This document shows, in pieces, positions 24,507-34,934 of a stretch of DNA of 64,000 nt. The DNA lies in NCBI RefSeq assembly GCF_921293095.1, contig NC_060258.1, positions 2,542,001-2,606,000 of the forward strand. The letters are read 5' to 3'. The stretch comes from Ischnura elegans (Eukaryota > Arthropoda > Insecta > Odonata > Coenagrionidae). Under the pieces are notes generated by a model that saw only the letters and a list, made by a program, of their open reading frames with translations, was not told the origin of the DNA and made no database searches. The stretch's first letter is position 1; each line of letters starts with the position of its first letter. The translations under genes were made by a program, and so were the position numbers.

Positions 24507-24599
24507 GTAGAAAGACGTAATATTACGTCCATGGCAATCCTCAGAAGGATTAGCAGGATGTAATATTACGTCCATGGCACGCAAAGTGTTAAATTGCAC

Positions 24600-25230
24600 T
24601 ATTTAACTTTTAATGTCACTTGAAATTTTCCATTATTTTCATATGGAAGCACATCGACACCACACATTTTTCTATTCTAAACTTCAATAAAATTTTTAAA
24701 AACCCACGAAGCCCATAAATAAACCAAAGAAGGGAAACTTAACATAAGCTCGCCAAAATATTAAAAATAAAACCTAAGAAGTTTGAAAAATGTTAAACAA
24801 CAATGTTACTTCTAGTATTATCTTTAAAAAAGTTTTGTGAATTGCGTGCCATTACCCATTAACAGATGCCATTAACAATTCTAGTGGTAAAAAACTCTCA
24901 TGTCTGTAAAGTATTCATATATTTTCTGCATTTTTGCAAGAGAAAAAGTACAGAGAGAGTACTTTATGTTACGATTTTTTCTCTCTTTGAAACCCAACTA
25001 TATCGTTTCCTTAACTTACTGAATCCGTGATACATACCTTTAAAGTGTGGAATTTTCGCTCTTATTATCGAGTATTATTTATTTTCCCTCAATGCAATTT
25101 GGCCGGCTTGCACCAAACAAAAGGGGTCGCTGCTTTGACTTTTTATTTTCCTGTGCGCCAGACTGCGCGGCGATACAATAGTGAATTTGTGTGTTGCATA
25201 TACGGCAGGATGCAAATACATACTACTAAC
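24600..25230. other. Intergenic, nothing recognised
   Basis: AT-rich with short non-conserved ORFs. Confidence 0.4.
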
Positions 25231-25475
25231 ACTCGAGCTATGTTGCTTGTTGGCGAATAAAGTTCGCCAGTCTTCGAAAACCAAGGATTTCATCGTTGAA
25301 CTTACATTCTGGTCTAAATTGGCCTCGTGTATTCCTATATTTTATTTTCAATGTCTAAAGTGTGATTTTTCAAAGCTCGAAGTATTGTAGCAGATTTTTT
25401 TAGGATTGACAATAGGAACTCAACACCTATGGCCTATAAATTATGCCGCACAACCGGCTGTGTATCAAATCTGTG
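25231..25475. repeat. Fragment related to the nested element at 31654-32234
   Basis: CTCGAG, GGCGAATAAAGTTCGCC (an imperfect palindrome, 25251-25267), CTTCGAAAACCAAGGATTTC, ACATTCTGGTCTA, CTCGTGTATTC and GCCGCACAACCGGCTGTGTA occur in the same order as in 31654-32060. The copy is shorter and lacks the internal duplication. It is probably a truncated non-autonomous TTAA element. Short ORFs on both strands here are incidental. Confidence 0.6.
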
Positions 25476-25495
25476 CCGGCGTATCAGTCTCAACT

Positions 25496-25590
25496 ATGTA
25501 TGTACTATGGGGGAAAAAAGTATCCCAACAAAGTTTGTGCCGCCACCATCGCTTCGCAGGGGAATGGGTTCCCTTTCTAACAGTATATAA
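25496..25590 (+). repeat. Inverted-repeat partner of 33385-33480
   Basis: ATGTACTATGGGGGAAAAAA, then GTATCCCAACAAAGTTTGTGCCGCCA, reads with few differences on the minus strand at 33480-33385. It has no coding content. The two copies are about 7.8 kb apart and face each other across the piggyBac element. They may be ends of one dispersed family. Confidence 0.65.
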
Positions 25591-25599
25591 TCCTTGGAA

Positions 25600-26760
25600 A
25601 GAGACGAGGGAAATTCAAATACGGTCTTTTTCAAGCACCAAGGTCGTGACGGTGAATTTGCCTGCCTCGAACCGAGGCTCGAACGTATTTCGTACTCCTC
25701 TCTACAATGTTGGCGCATTCGATATCCCTAGGAAAAGTGCCTTACTTTTACCCGCTATCTCACTCTAACCCTCATTTCCTTTCCTTCTTCGCTCCTACTC
25801 CGGCACTCATTATAAAATTCACTGAAAGCCCATCTCCACTTCCTCATTTTCTCGTCTCATCTCTGTTCTGTAATTGCCGTTCACCTAACAATTCTTTCAA
25901 GAGCTAAAAAAAAGTTTTGTTGGGAATTGTGGGAGTATGGTGAGAGAGTACGGATCTCATGGATGTAAGCAATTTATACGTGGCAAGTTAAGTGGTTGAG
26001 CTACGAGGTGTGGTTCTTGAACGGTGCAGCTGGATACGTAATACGCTCTGATAATTTACGGGATAAATATTCGCTAGACGTAATCTGCAAGGCAGCAATG
26101 GCGAGGAGCGATTTTGAGCATCAGGAATAACCCTAAATACACTGGTCAACAAAAAATTTTTTTTTCAATCCTAGAGATGTTGTTGGATGATCCTTGAGGT
26201 GTTTTTCGTCCTGTTTCCAAATCTCGGCTCAGACATTTTCTAATACGTCTACTTTCTTTAGGACAACCGAACTAAATAAGGGTTCAAGAATGTTTAAGCA
26301 AATAAATCGTGATATTAAAAATGTGAAAAACAGGTACTTTCGTAGGGTTTTCTTATACATCTATCATCTGGTAAGTTCCAATTCAGTGTCAATTAGTAAT
26401 CTGATAACATATTGCTGAAATTTCCTTGGTTCTATTTTTTCAAATGTAAAATATCTTGTTCGAAACCCTCTTTGTTCATCTCTAAAAGCGCTAAGGTTTG
26501 GTGGAAAAAGGCAGGGTTTGAGTCGAGAGAATAGATTTTAAAATTCATATTGCAGCCCATATTTTGGTACGATTTAATTGTATTAACATAGCCACCAGAT
26601 CATGATAATTTTCTGCCTAACATTTCCTAAAAAATGTCCCGATACATTTTTAAATGCGTTCCACGAGCTTTTCTCCATTGATTTCACTTGCTATTGAAAT
26701 TCTGTATCCTTCAATTCTTAATCTGTGGCCCAATACATATTCCTTATTTGATCTCACTTA
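25600..26760. other. Intergenic, nothing recognised
   Basis: Several short ORFs (25707-25907, 26194-26418) lack any recognisable feature. Confidence 0.4.
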
Positions 26761-26764
26761 ATTG

Positions 26765-27960
26765 AACGACTTTTTGTTTCAGGTAAGTTAAACCAGCACC
26801 ATTTTTGTCCATGGCTTCAACAAAATTTTAAAAAAGTCCTTATGTAATAGGAGGAGAAAAAAGAATATTTTTTGGATCAACCAAAGGCTGAAAAAGGATA
26901 TTTTTGGATCCAGGGACGAGTTCTTTACGTTGCGGACAAATTGTTTTCAAGCAACAATTTTTTCTGTCTCTGATATCCCATTCGCAGATGAAGCAAAAAC
27001 ATTTCGTATAGCCAAGGTGTAATCCTAGTAACATTGCAATTACTTTAAGTGGCCACAAATTTTCCATGTATATCTTTGGTAGTGATTTTTTTCTAAAAGT
27101 AACTGCATATTCTAGTAATATTCTTTTATTTCAGTTTCATGAGTTAACAGTATTTATGGAAGCTCATTGCCATTATGTAAGAGATTAGCCTTTAAAATAA
27201 CCTAGGAGGAATAAATGAGCAAACGCAATTCGTCTGTGTTTAATTCGAAATTAAGAGTATCCATAACAGAGAGAACATCATTGCAAAAAGCAAATTTTTT
27301 TGGTGAAGAAACCAAATCAAATTCGTCATGGCGAGAGCGGTACATCAAAAGTTTCGAATTTGGATCCAACAATTTTCAACCCTTAAATCGTGATCCTAAT
27401 ATTTTACCATGCTTTCAGGATAAAATTTAAATCTTGAAGTAGATTATTTAAATACTCTTGCGTCATAGAATGAGTATTTACTCGGTCCAAAATTTGGGTC
27501 CTTTGAGTTACCGAATCCTTCAATATCATGTTCTTGATTACTTTCTGAATATTTTCTAGGATTAACATACTCCATTGGTTTCGGCACTTGTATATTTTCG
27601 GAGTGAGGGAACGGTAGTATCGCTGATTCAAAGTTGTCTGGATTTTTTACAGTGTGTTTTGACTTCGTTGTAATTCCTTTCAATTTTTTCAACAAAAATA
27701 ACAGTCTGAACAATGATCTGCCAAATTATGGGGACGGCAAATTCCTTATGACGTTTTCCCTTCGACCAACCATTAAGAAGCTCTACATTGGTGCCACACA
27801 ACACATGGGGATCCCATTCTTTATCTTGGCCACCCAACAGGCAGTCAAAATAAAGTTTATTGCCCAGTCTGAAAAAGGGAGTAATTTTCCACCTTTGAGC
27901 CTTAAAAGTAATTTCACCGTATACGTAATAAAAGTCATTAGGATGGTTCACGCACTATCT
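26765..27960 (-). pseudogene. Pseudogene of a multicopy arthropod protein family of unknown function
   Basis: Reading the minus strand from 27960 down, pieces in shifting frames give one collinear protein. VNHPNDFYYVYGE and LYFDCLLGGQDKEWDPH come first. ELLNGWSKGKRHKEFAVPIIW follows, then a FESAILPFPHS...VPKP block (27630-27560). A YLGSRFKG...YRSRHDEF...FCNDV block lies at 27420-27200. The last blocks are LKVIAMLLGLHLGYTKCFCF / CEWDIRDRK (27060-26960) and NFVEAMDKNGAGLTYLK near 26790. From memory these match a widespread, often multicopy arthropod family whose copies carry a WDSR-like motif and whose function is unknown to me. It may be transposon-derived. Stops and frameshifts (near 27690, 27440 and 26840) make this copy dead. 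Confidence 0.6.
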
Positions 27961-27964
27961 ATGC

Positions 27965-28400
27965 TTAAATTCTGATTAAAGCTAAGCCACTTCTCAGCGA
28001 TTACGTTGTAATAAGCTGTAAATTCTTGCGAGCAATAAAAGTCTTTCTTCGACTATCTTCAGAGAAATCAAACATCTTCTCGCTCCTACAGCTGGCCACA
28101 TGCTGATGTGAAGTTGCAGCTGATGCAGCATTGATTTGAACAAAACGATAAGATAGTACAATTTTAAACATAGCTTGACAGAATAGGAACGCATGACATC
28201 GTAGGACAACATGTTTTGGCTGGAAAGTTTTATTTACACTTTCTCATACACACTCACTTTCTCACGATACATAAATGAATTAAATTACTACTTTCGTAAA
28301 AGCAAAAACATACATTAAGCTGTCCTAATGAAACTAAACATGATAGAAAGAATGTAAGCACAGATTCGGAATCAGCATGAAAAATACGCCTTAGACAATT
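27965..28400. other. Intergenic, nothing recognised
   Basis: AT-rich spacer between the unknown-family pseudogene and the TTAA of the large piggyBac-like element. Confidence 0.4.
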
Positions 28401-29926
28401 ATCACTTTAACACATTCAACCCGGAGTATTTTATTATATTTTTTAAAAAGACAGATGGTTTTTTTTTGCAAAATTTATTCGATACTAAGCTAATATTTAA
28501 TGTAGTTGTATTAAATTTTCTTTTTCTAAACAAATAACCCGTTAATTAATTAGGACGCGCATTCGCGTCCTCCGGCTTTATGGCTAGGTACGGAGATTAT
28601 GCAATCCCGCATTACACCCAAAAGATTTTCCTATTCTAACTTTTAAAGGCTATAAAACCGTACATCCGAGTCTTATTCTTGCATTTTTGTTATCTCAATT
28701 TTTTACGTTTTCTAGTATGTTTTCACTAAAATATTTAATTCTGTCGTTCGTTTTTTATAACCGAATCTATTTCAGATACTTAGTAAAAAGATTATGATTC
28801 TCAAGGTTAGTATTGTTTACCCTCACAATCTACTTCACGTGATTAGGTATAAACGAATGTGTTTACTGTGAAATTGAATTAAAGTACAACCATCCAGAAA
28901 TGTTCCACCGAGAAGGCGAAGGCTTTTTTGAAATGTTCCTAAATGCTGAAGTGTGACAACACTGTGACACGATCAACTTCAGGCAGTGGACTGAAAAGCC
29001 GTGGCCCACGCAATAAATGCCCTTGCCGCGTAGTGGGGGAGACCCTTACCCTCTCTCATTTTCCGCAGCGGGTTGATCACAGTAAGTTCCTTGTAATTAG
29101 GAGGGTCCGTCGCCGAGTGAAATAGCCTTAGAACATTTTTAGAAGACACGAAGAGGTCTTCAGTTCTAGCGTCCCGTACGGTGAATGGCCATATGCCGGG
29201 TAAAAAGAAATTTCGAGCAACCAAAAATCCTTACTCTGTGCAGGCAGATTTATTTCTTCCACGATACAATCCCATTCTCAGAAAAATATAAGAATTCAAT
29301 TAGGGTACATTTGTATAAAGAGATATTATGGTGGCACCATTTACTAAAGTTTTGGCGAAATAAATTGTATCGAAGTAACTTTTTCCCACCATTTCAACAT
29401 TTAGGAGTCTTTCTTCGGTGTCTGAATTACAAAAATAAGTACTTCGGATATTTCCGACCACTCAGGCATCTTCTTATAGGCCATTGATAGATGGGTCAAC
29501 GATGCCCGTATTGAGTTTTCTTCCGTTGAAGGCTAAGGAAAAATTGAAGGATCAAAAGACGGAGCCGGCTATGAGCACTAAAACAAACCGTAAAGGCAAA
29601 AAAGAGGTAAATCATTGCAAGCTGTGGGACACGAGGACACGTTGAGTGTTCTTCAAAACTGAGCACGTCAAAAATAAAACTAATTTTTACCCCAAAAATT
29701 AAGTTTGATCAGGTACGACTTCTGTAATGAATAGAGCATTACACAATATTACGAAAATAATTTTTTTTAAATTGGTATCAATACAATTATTATGCATCAA
29801 GTGCTTATTACGAATTTGTTTACAATTGTAACATCATTATCTTCACGCTCACATTGAGGTGAACAAAATTAAAATATAATGTATGAAAATTCATCATAAC
29901 ATTAAAAACAACCACAAGAATATTTA

Positions 29927-31611
29927 TCAGTATTTATGGTACAATCGGAAACATGGCTCCAAACATAGAGCAGGTTCATCAGGGCAAGTGGCGCAATGAA
30001 AAGAAACATCTTTTCTTATCTTATTTTGCAGACAGAGCCTACACTTTCTCCTTTTCGTTTTTGCTTTGGAATCCCCTTTTATATATGTCGGCAAATGTAC
30101 TTTCTCCGTTGATTTTCTAATAAGTTTTTTTTTCGCCAAGTATTCGGTTTTCATCAATTTTCTCACGATGGATTCCCTAAACTGTATTAAGGACAACTTA
30201 CTTCCACTAAATCTGTTGAACAGAAGGTATGCATTTACCAGGGAAAGTTCTAGAAAGTGAAGGCCCACCCTAATGTTCCATCTAAGAGTTCGTCTTTCAA
30301 CGTAATAATAGGATAGTAGTTGGTCTGCTCTATCTATTCCGCCCATGTGCATGTTGTAATGCACCACTTGCTCTGGTTTCACTTCTTCATTCCCCCTCTT
30401 ACTGGTAACGTTCACCATATCACCACCAAATTCCGTTGATAAGGTCATAACTTCCCTTCTGTCCTTCCATTTGGTAACGCAAAGACCCTCCTCACTGTAG
30501 CGGCTAATAAATTCCCCCTTTTTTAGTTTTTTTCCATTATATCCTTAGGAACTCCCTTTCTAGATGGGCGCTATGTTCCGGTCGAGAAAATCTTCTTTTT
30601 TAGTAATTCTAGGGAAAGGTTTGGACTATTGCAGAAATTATCCATGTATATTGCGTGTCCGACATTCTCGTATTCGGAAAGAAGTTTCTTTACCACTTTT
30701 TCTGTGTGCCCCATTCCCCCTACTTCTTTGTCTCTGGATCCTGTATAGATCAAATTATTTATGACAAGACCACCTGGCTCCGACAACATATAAATTTTTA
30801 TCCCATATTTGTGGCTTTTTCCTTGAATGTATTGGTGGAAATAAAGCCTTCCCCTCCACAAAACCATTGACTCGTCCAGGCTAAGTTCTTTTGTTGGATA
30901 GTAAATTTTTTTCATATTATCGCGAAAAGTGTCAACAATATTCCTCACCTTATACAGAGGATCTTCTGGTTTTGGCTCACCAGGATGAGGATTCCTACCA
31001 AAATGGAGAGCCCGCAATATAAACAAAAACCTATCCCGAGACATAGCATCACTGAAAACAGGGAAATCGTAAAGATCATTTTTGCTCCAATACTGAGCAA
31101 TTTTCGGAAGCCTCACAATTCCCGTTAGGTAAACAACCCCTAAAAATGTGTGGAATTCTTCCATGCTCACTTCAACCCACTTCTTCTTCAATTTTTCCTT
31201 CCCATAGATGTTTGTCTCTCTTAGAATAAAATTGAGCATCAAATCATCCGCCAATAGACTAAAATAGGCAAAGGGATTGTTGCCAGGGTTGGGAACCTTT
31301 AGTCCAGCATTGCCAGTAAAAGTAATATCACTGCTTGTTTTTTGCTGATCCACGAACCAAACAATACCCTTATCCCCCTCACTTAGGGTATTTGCTTGCT
31401 CTTCATCATCTGAGTCTTCGTCGGATAGATCTATATTTCCGATTACCTCCTCCTCCTCGAGAATATCCTCCTTTGAATTTTCCGATTGTAAGTCACTTTC
31501 ACTTTCCTCTATCAAAGCTTTTTCCATTTCATCATCCTTAATTATTGCACTCATCTTTCTCTTGCGACTCACACCAGAAGTTGATTGTTTAGGATCCATT
31601 CCTAATTCCAT
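29927..31611 (-). pseudogene. piggyBac transposase, one stop and one frameshift
   Basis: Encodes a cut-and-paste DDE transposase of the DDE_Tnp_1_7 family. The first 346 codons (31611-30571) have an acidic N-terminus, then MSRDRFLFILRALHF. The first catalytic Asp is in LSLDESMVLWRGRLYF (about residue 246). The second is in YMDNFCNSP (about 324). A TAG at 30573-30571 replaces a codon. The frame then continues in register to an A-run at about 30527-30533, where one base is gained or lost. The rest (30448-29927 and its upstream frame) holds the third Asp in NMHMGGIDRADQL and a C-terminal Cys-rich domain (CRLC, CATC, CLEPCF, H). All catalytic residues survive, so the loss of function looks recent. 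Expected length is about 560 residues. Confidence 0.85.
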
Positions 31612-31653
31612 AAAAACCTAAAGAAGAAAAAATGTCCTTTATTATTAGTTTAT

Positions 31654-32234
31654 TTATCCCTCGAGAGGGCTCGGTGGCGTATAAAGTAAGCCAATCTTCG
31701 AAAACTAAGGATTTCAACATTGTACGTACATTCTGGTCTAGAATGACCTCGTGTATTCTTACAATGTAGTTTTGACTGTCGATAGTGCGAGTTTTCAAAG
31801 CTCTAGGTAATGAAGCTAATTTAAATTTAGATCGGCAGGAGGAACTAACACTCAAGACGTACAAAGTATGCTGCGCGACCGGCCGTGTACCTCATGCTTT
31901 GTTTTCCTTGAATGGCATCGCTTATTCTTACATTGTCATTTTCACTATCTAAAGCGCGAGTTTTTAAAGCAAAAAGTATTGCAGCAATTGTTTGTAGATT
32001 GGCAAGGGAACCCGACCCCCGAGCGTATACATTACGCCGCACAACCGGCCGTGTATCACCTGTGTGTCATTAAATTTTTACGACCTATAAATGCAAAAGC
32101 TTGAACTAATTTATACAAATAAAGATAAATTTCAACAAAAATCAAGTGCTATCGTAGAAATGCATACATCGTGGGTAGAGTACGCCACGCTCCCGGTCGT
32201 GTAAAAATATCAAGCGTGCCCGCTCGAGGGTTAA
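31654..32234. mobile_element. Nested TTAA-type element, about 580 bp
   Basis: TTAT at 31654-31657 and TTAA at 32231-32234 flank CCCTCGAGAGGGCTC and (reversed) CCCTCGAGCGGGCAC. The termini match at 12 of 15 positions. Inside, a unit of about 164 bp is tandemly duplicated: CGACCGGCCGTGTA near 31878 and CAACCGGCCGTGTA near 32042, with preceding TTCTTACA and GCGAGTTTT words in both. A related fragment is at 25231-25475. It lies just upstream of the transposase start of the host element. Confidence 0.7.
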
Positions 32235-32653
32235 ATGCCTTTAGTAAAAAATTGAGTACGTGGACGAAAAACAATATTAAATAAAATAAAATGTCAAGAT
32301 AAATTGAAAAAAGTAAGATACTGTGCAGGCCAGAATAAAGAGAACAGGGACGAAATATAATATAAAATAAAACGGTAATATCACGATAAATTGAAAAAAA
32401 AGTTATATATTTTGCTCACCAGAATATGCTTTGCAGTAACGAAATAAAATATATTCCGTGAAAACTGTTCTCACCGACACGAAGGCACAAGTGGTACTGA
32501 GGAACTGGCGTCATAAGAGAACGCATACAATAAAATCCTATTGTAGGGGAAGGTGACGAAAAGGAATCGTCACGGTACGCGAATGCGCGTCCATAGGCAT
32601 CCTGGCAAAACACTCCGGACGCGCATTTGCGTCCGTCGGCTTGAATGTGTTAA

Positions 32654-33384
32654 AAGGTTTTAGTGCGTCAATTGCGAATGGAAATTTTCTCAATGATATG
32701 CACATGATTTTAAAAACTTTATTTTCTGCAATTTGATACCTCACTTTCTTTTTAATGTATTGGGAAACCAATTCTGTCAAATTCAAACTGCATGCTATGT
32801 TGGTGTCAAATTACTTTTGACAATAGATAAGTCACATAAAATATCTAAATTAATGTGGACGAAAAATACACTCCAATGAATTCACACTTCGGTTGGGACA
32901 ATGTCTCTCCTTTTATTAAATTCGAAATCTCAGCAGCAGTTTGATGTATTATTGTCTGCATCAACATCTCCGGTTGTAAATCTAGGAGCTAGCCGGTCAC
33001 TTCTCAGGTGGAGGTCTTCTCCGACGCGTTCTGGCAATGTGCACGGCAGTCCTTCCGGGAAAGCTAAAACTTCTTCAAAACCAACTGCATTCAAATGCGT
33101 GGCCCATCGAATATTCTCGTTGACTGCCTTGTTTACGTTAAGGGAAAGCTTGCTATGGCCCATAGTGATTTTTGTCGTTTAGATGAGATATGCGAGGGAA
33201 AATTCAGAGGAGCGTTCCCACTGCGCGCACATGATGCCGTCGAATGCGCCTAAAATTCTACGGAGTTCATCGCCAGTCATGCTTTGGGTTGCGGGAGACT
33301 CGGTAGTCGGTCGCGTATTTGGACGACGAAGATAAGAAATGGTTTACCTTGTTTGAATTTCCCTCACTGACCAAAGAATAACCC
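32654..33384 (-). other. Unplaced sequence with a small coding-like ORF at 32930-33163
   Basis: The minus-strand ORF (33163-32930, 77 codons) has composition richer in GC than its surroundings. Its product (NENIRWATHLNAVGFEEVL..., ending ...NNTSNCC) matches nothing I recognise. The terminal Cys-Cys resembles Rab-type prenylation ends, but no GTPase motif precedes it. The sequence upstream of its ATG to about 33340 is also GC-richer, as a 5'-UTR might be. The plus-strand ORF over the same bases (32901-33182) is more likely the shadow. It could be a real small gene, an exon or chance. Confidence 0.3.
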
Positions 33385-33480
33385 ACTGGAAAGGAAACCC
33401 ACTAACCCGCGGAGCGATAGTGGCGGCACAAACTTTGTCGGGATACTTTTTTCCCCCATAGTACATGCAAACGCATGTAT
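33385..33480 (-). repeat. Inverted-repeat partner of 25496-25590
   Basis: On the minus strand it reads ATGTACTATGGGGGAAAAAA and continues to GTTTGTGCCGCCA, matching the copy at 25.5 kb. It abuts copy 2 of the dispersed repeat, so the two may be parts of one element. Confidence 0.65.
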
Positions 33481-34182
33481 TCTAAGCTTTTTTTATGGAT
33501 TATGCATTACTGTGTGATTGCTTTACTTATAATAAGCATGCCATTCAAGTGCAAGATTTTATCAAACAAAATCGACCAACTGAGTTTGAACGTAATGCTT
33601 GGTAAGAATGGATAGTAAATATTTCTCTTGTTATATATAACGTTTTTTGCCACTGTTTTCCTCGCACCTATTCCATAGGTGAAAAACACTGCTACAAAAA
33701 TCTATTATAAATGTAATCCACTAATTTCTTGTCCATGAGACGTAGTCCTAACCAAAATAATATGTACGAAATAGCTTTTTAACTACCTCTATCAGAGGCC
33801 GGCATTATTCAGTTTTTATGAACCAATTTACTACTGCTTTTGTTTAAAATGATGTTAAAGTCTATAAGATACTCTCATCTTACCATCAAGAATATCTAAA
33901 ATTTCATTTTTCAAACAACAAGTGATTAAATGCATGTTTTATAAAGTCCCTATGTTTATATAAAAATGGGGGAAATGTTCAAGTTGTGGTCTCACTGATT
34001 CTTGATACATAAAACTTAATTAAATATTTTGCAAATATTGCCAGAGAAAATAGGCGAGAAAAATAAAAAAAAGGAAAAGCATGTCCTGAAAAGGCATAAG
34101 TCCTCATTTTACTGTTTAATTTTTTTAGAGATGCAGACACAACTACATTTTCCCAGCAACTAAAACAAAACAGACCTTCTGC
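33478..34182 (+). repeat. Dispersed repeat, copy 2
   Basis: Collinear with 12640-13345 over about 700 bp, with the same orientation and many small substitutions and gaps. The minus-strand ORFs here (33507-33689, 33979-34221) are not conserved in copy 1, which argues against coding. Confidence 0.65.
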
Positions 34183-34934
34183 AATAATAGTCGTAGTTAA
34201 CAGTTTAAAATTCAGTAACATAGAAAAACTTTTCTGTTATATACATGAACGACTGAAATTATTCAAGGCCCACACAATAAAATATTGATGAATTTTAATT
34301 TATCGCCTGGTAACGTGTTGAATACAATGTAATAATATAATAATATAATAATAATGATAATAATAATAATAAATTCGTTTATTTCGTGGGCCTGTGGCCC
34401 ATGAGAAAACCATTGCACAACTTTCACATGTTAAGCATGATATTACATTCCCAAAAGAAAATAAAAAAAAATAAAAAGAAACACATAAGATACACTTGTT
34501 GCGGACAGCCGCCAACTTACAGACAATTAGGCAAAAACAATACCAACGAAAGGAGAAACAGTTTCCAAAATGGAGATACTTTAGTTTCCCCTCCTTGGTG
34601 ACATCATATTCATAAAGAAAAACAAAAGATGAAAAGAAATACATAACATTTACTCGTTGTAAACCGCCGTCAGCACACAGACAATACGGCAAAACAACAG
34701 CAACACAAGGGATAACATCATACTGCGGAGTAACTGACCAACCATCGCAAGAAATCAAGGCGATAATTTAATATAACAACAGTGTCAGACAAACAGTATT
34801 AAAAAAAAACAAAAAAAGTAAATAACAACTTAGTATGACACTCAAATTTAACATAATTTTACACTCAATTTTCTTCAACCATATGTTAGAGAGTTAGGAT
34901 TTAACACCGTTTTAATTTTACTTCAATCAGTTTT

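Larger units (their letters stand above)
23087..24592. mobile_element. piggyBac-like element, 1.5 kb, decayed
   Basis: TTAA at 23087-23090 and 24589-24592 flank termini ACACTTCGGGTACCG and (reversed) CACTTTGCGTGCCAT. At the right end, 15 bases inside TTAA, lies GGATGTAATATTACGTCC (24556-24573). After 25 bases comes AGACGTAATATTACGTCC (24513-24530). The transposase remnant is on the minus strand, so the doubled palindrome is on its 5' side. A second TTAA element is nested at 24284-24506. Related to 15617-16287. Confidence 0.8.
28407..32653 (-). mobile_element. piggyBac-like DNA transposon, 4.2 kb, near full length
   Basis: TTAA at 28407-28410 and 32650-32653 bounds inverted termini CACATTCAACCCGGA and (reversed) CACATTCAAGCCGAC. 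The right, 5' end has two near-palindromes: GGACGCGCATTTGCGTCC (32617-32634), exactly 15 bases inside TTAA, and GGTACGCGAATGCGCGTCC (32574-32592), 24 bases further in. The left end has one, GGACGCGCATTCGCGTCC (28553-28570), 142 bases inside. The transposase lies on the minus strand. A 581-bp TTAA element is nested in the 5' UTR. Termini and target site are well preserved, so insertion is fairly recent. Confidence 0.85.

Noticed and set aside
25406-25768. 120-codon plus-strand ORF
   Set aside because: It spans two unrelated repeat fragments (25231-25475 and 25496-25590) and has no recognisable domain.
30066-31541. Plus-strand ORFs opposite the transposase
   Set aside because: Shadows of the minus-strand piggyBac transposase.
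34300-34758. 152-codon minus-strand ORF
   Set aside because: It lies in the retrotransposon 3'-UTR and runs into the TTA microsatellite tail.
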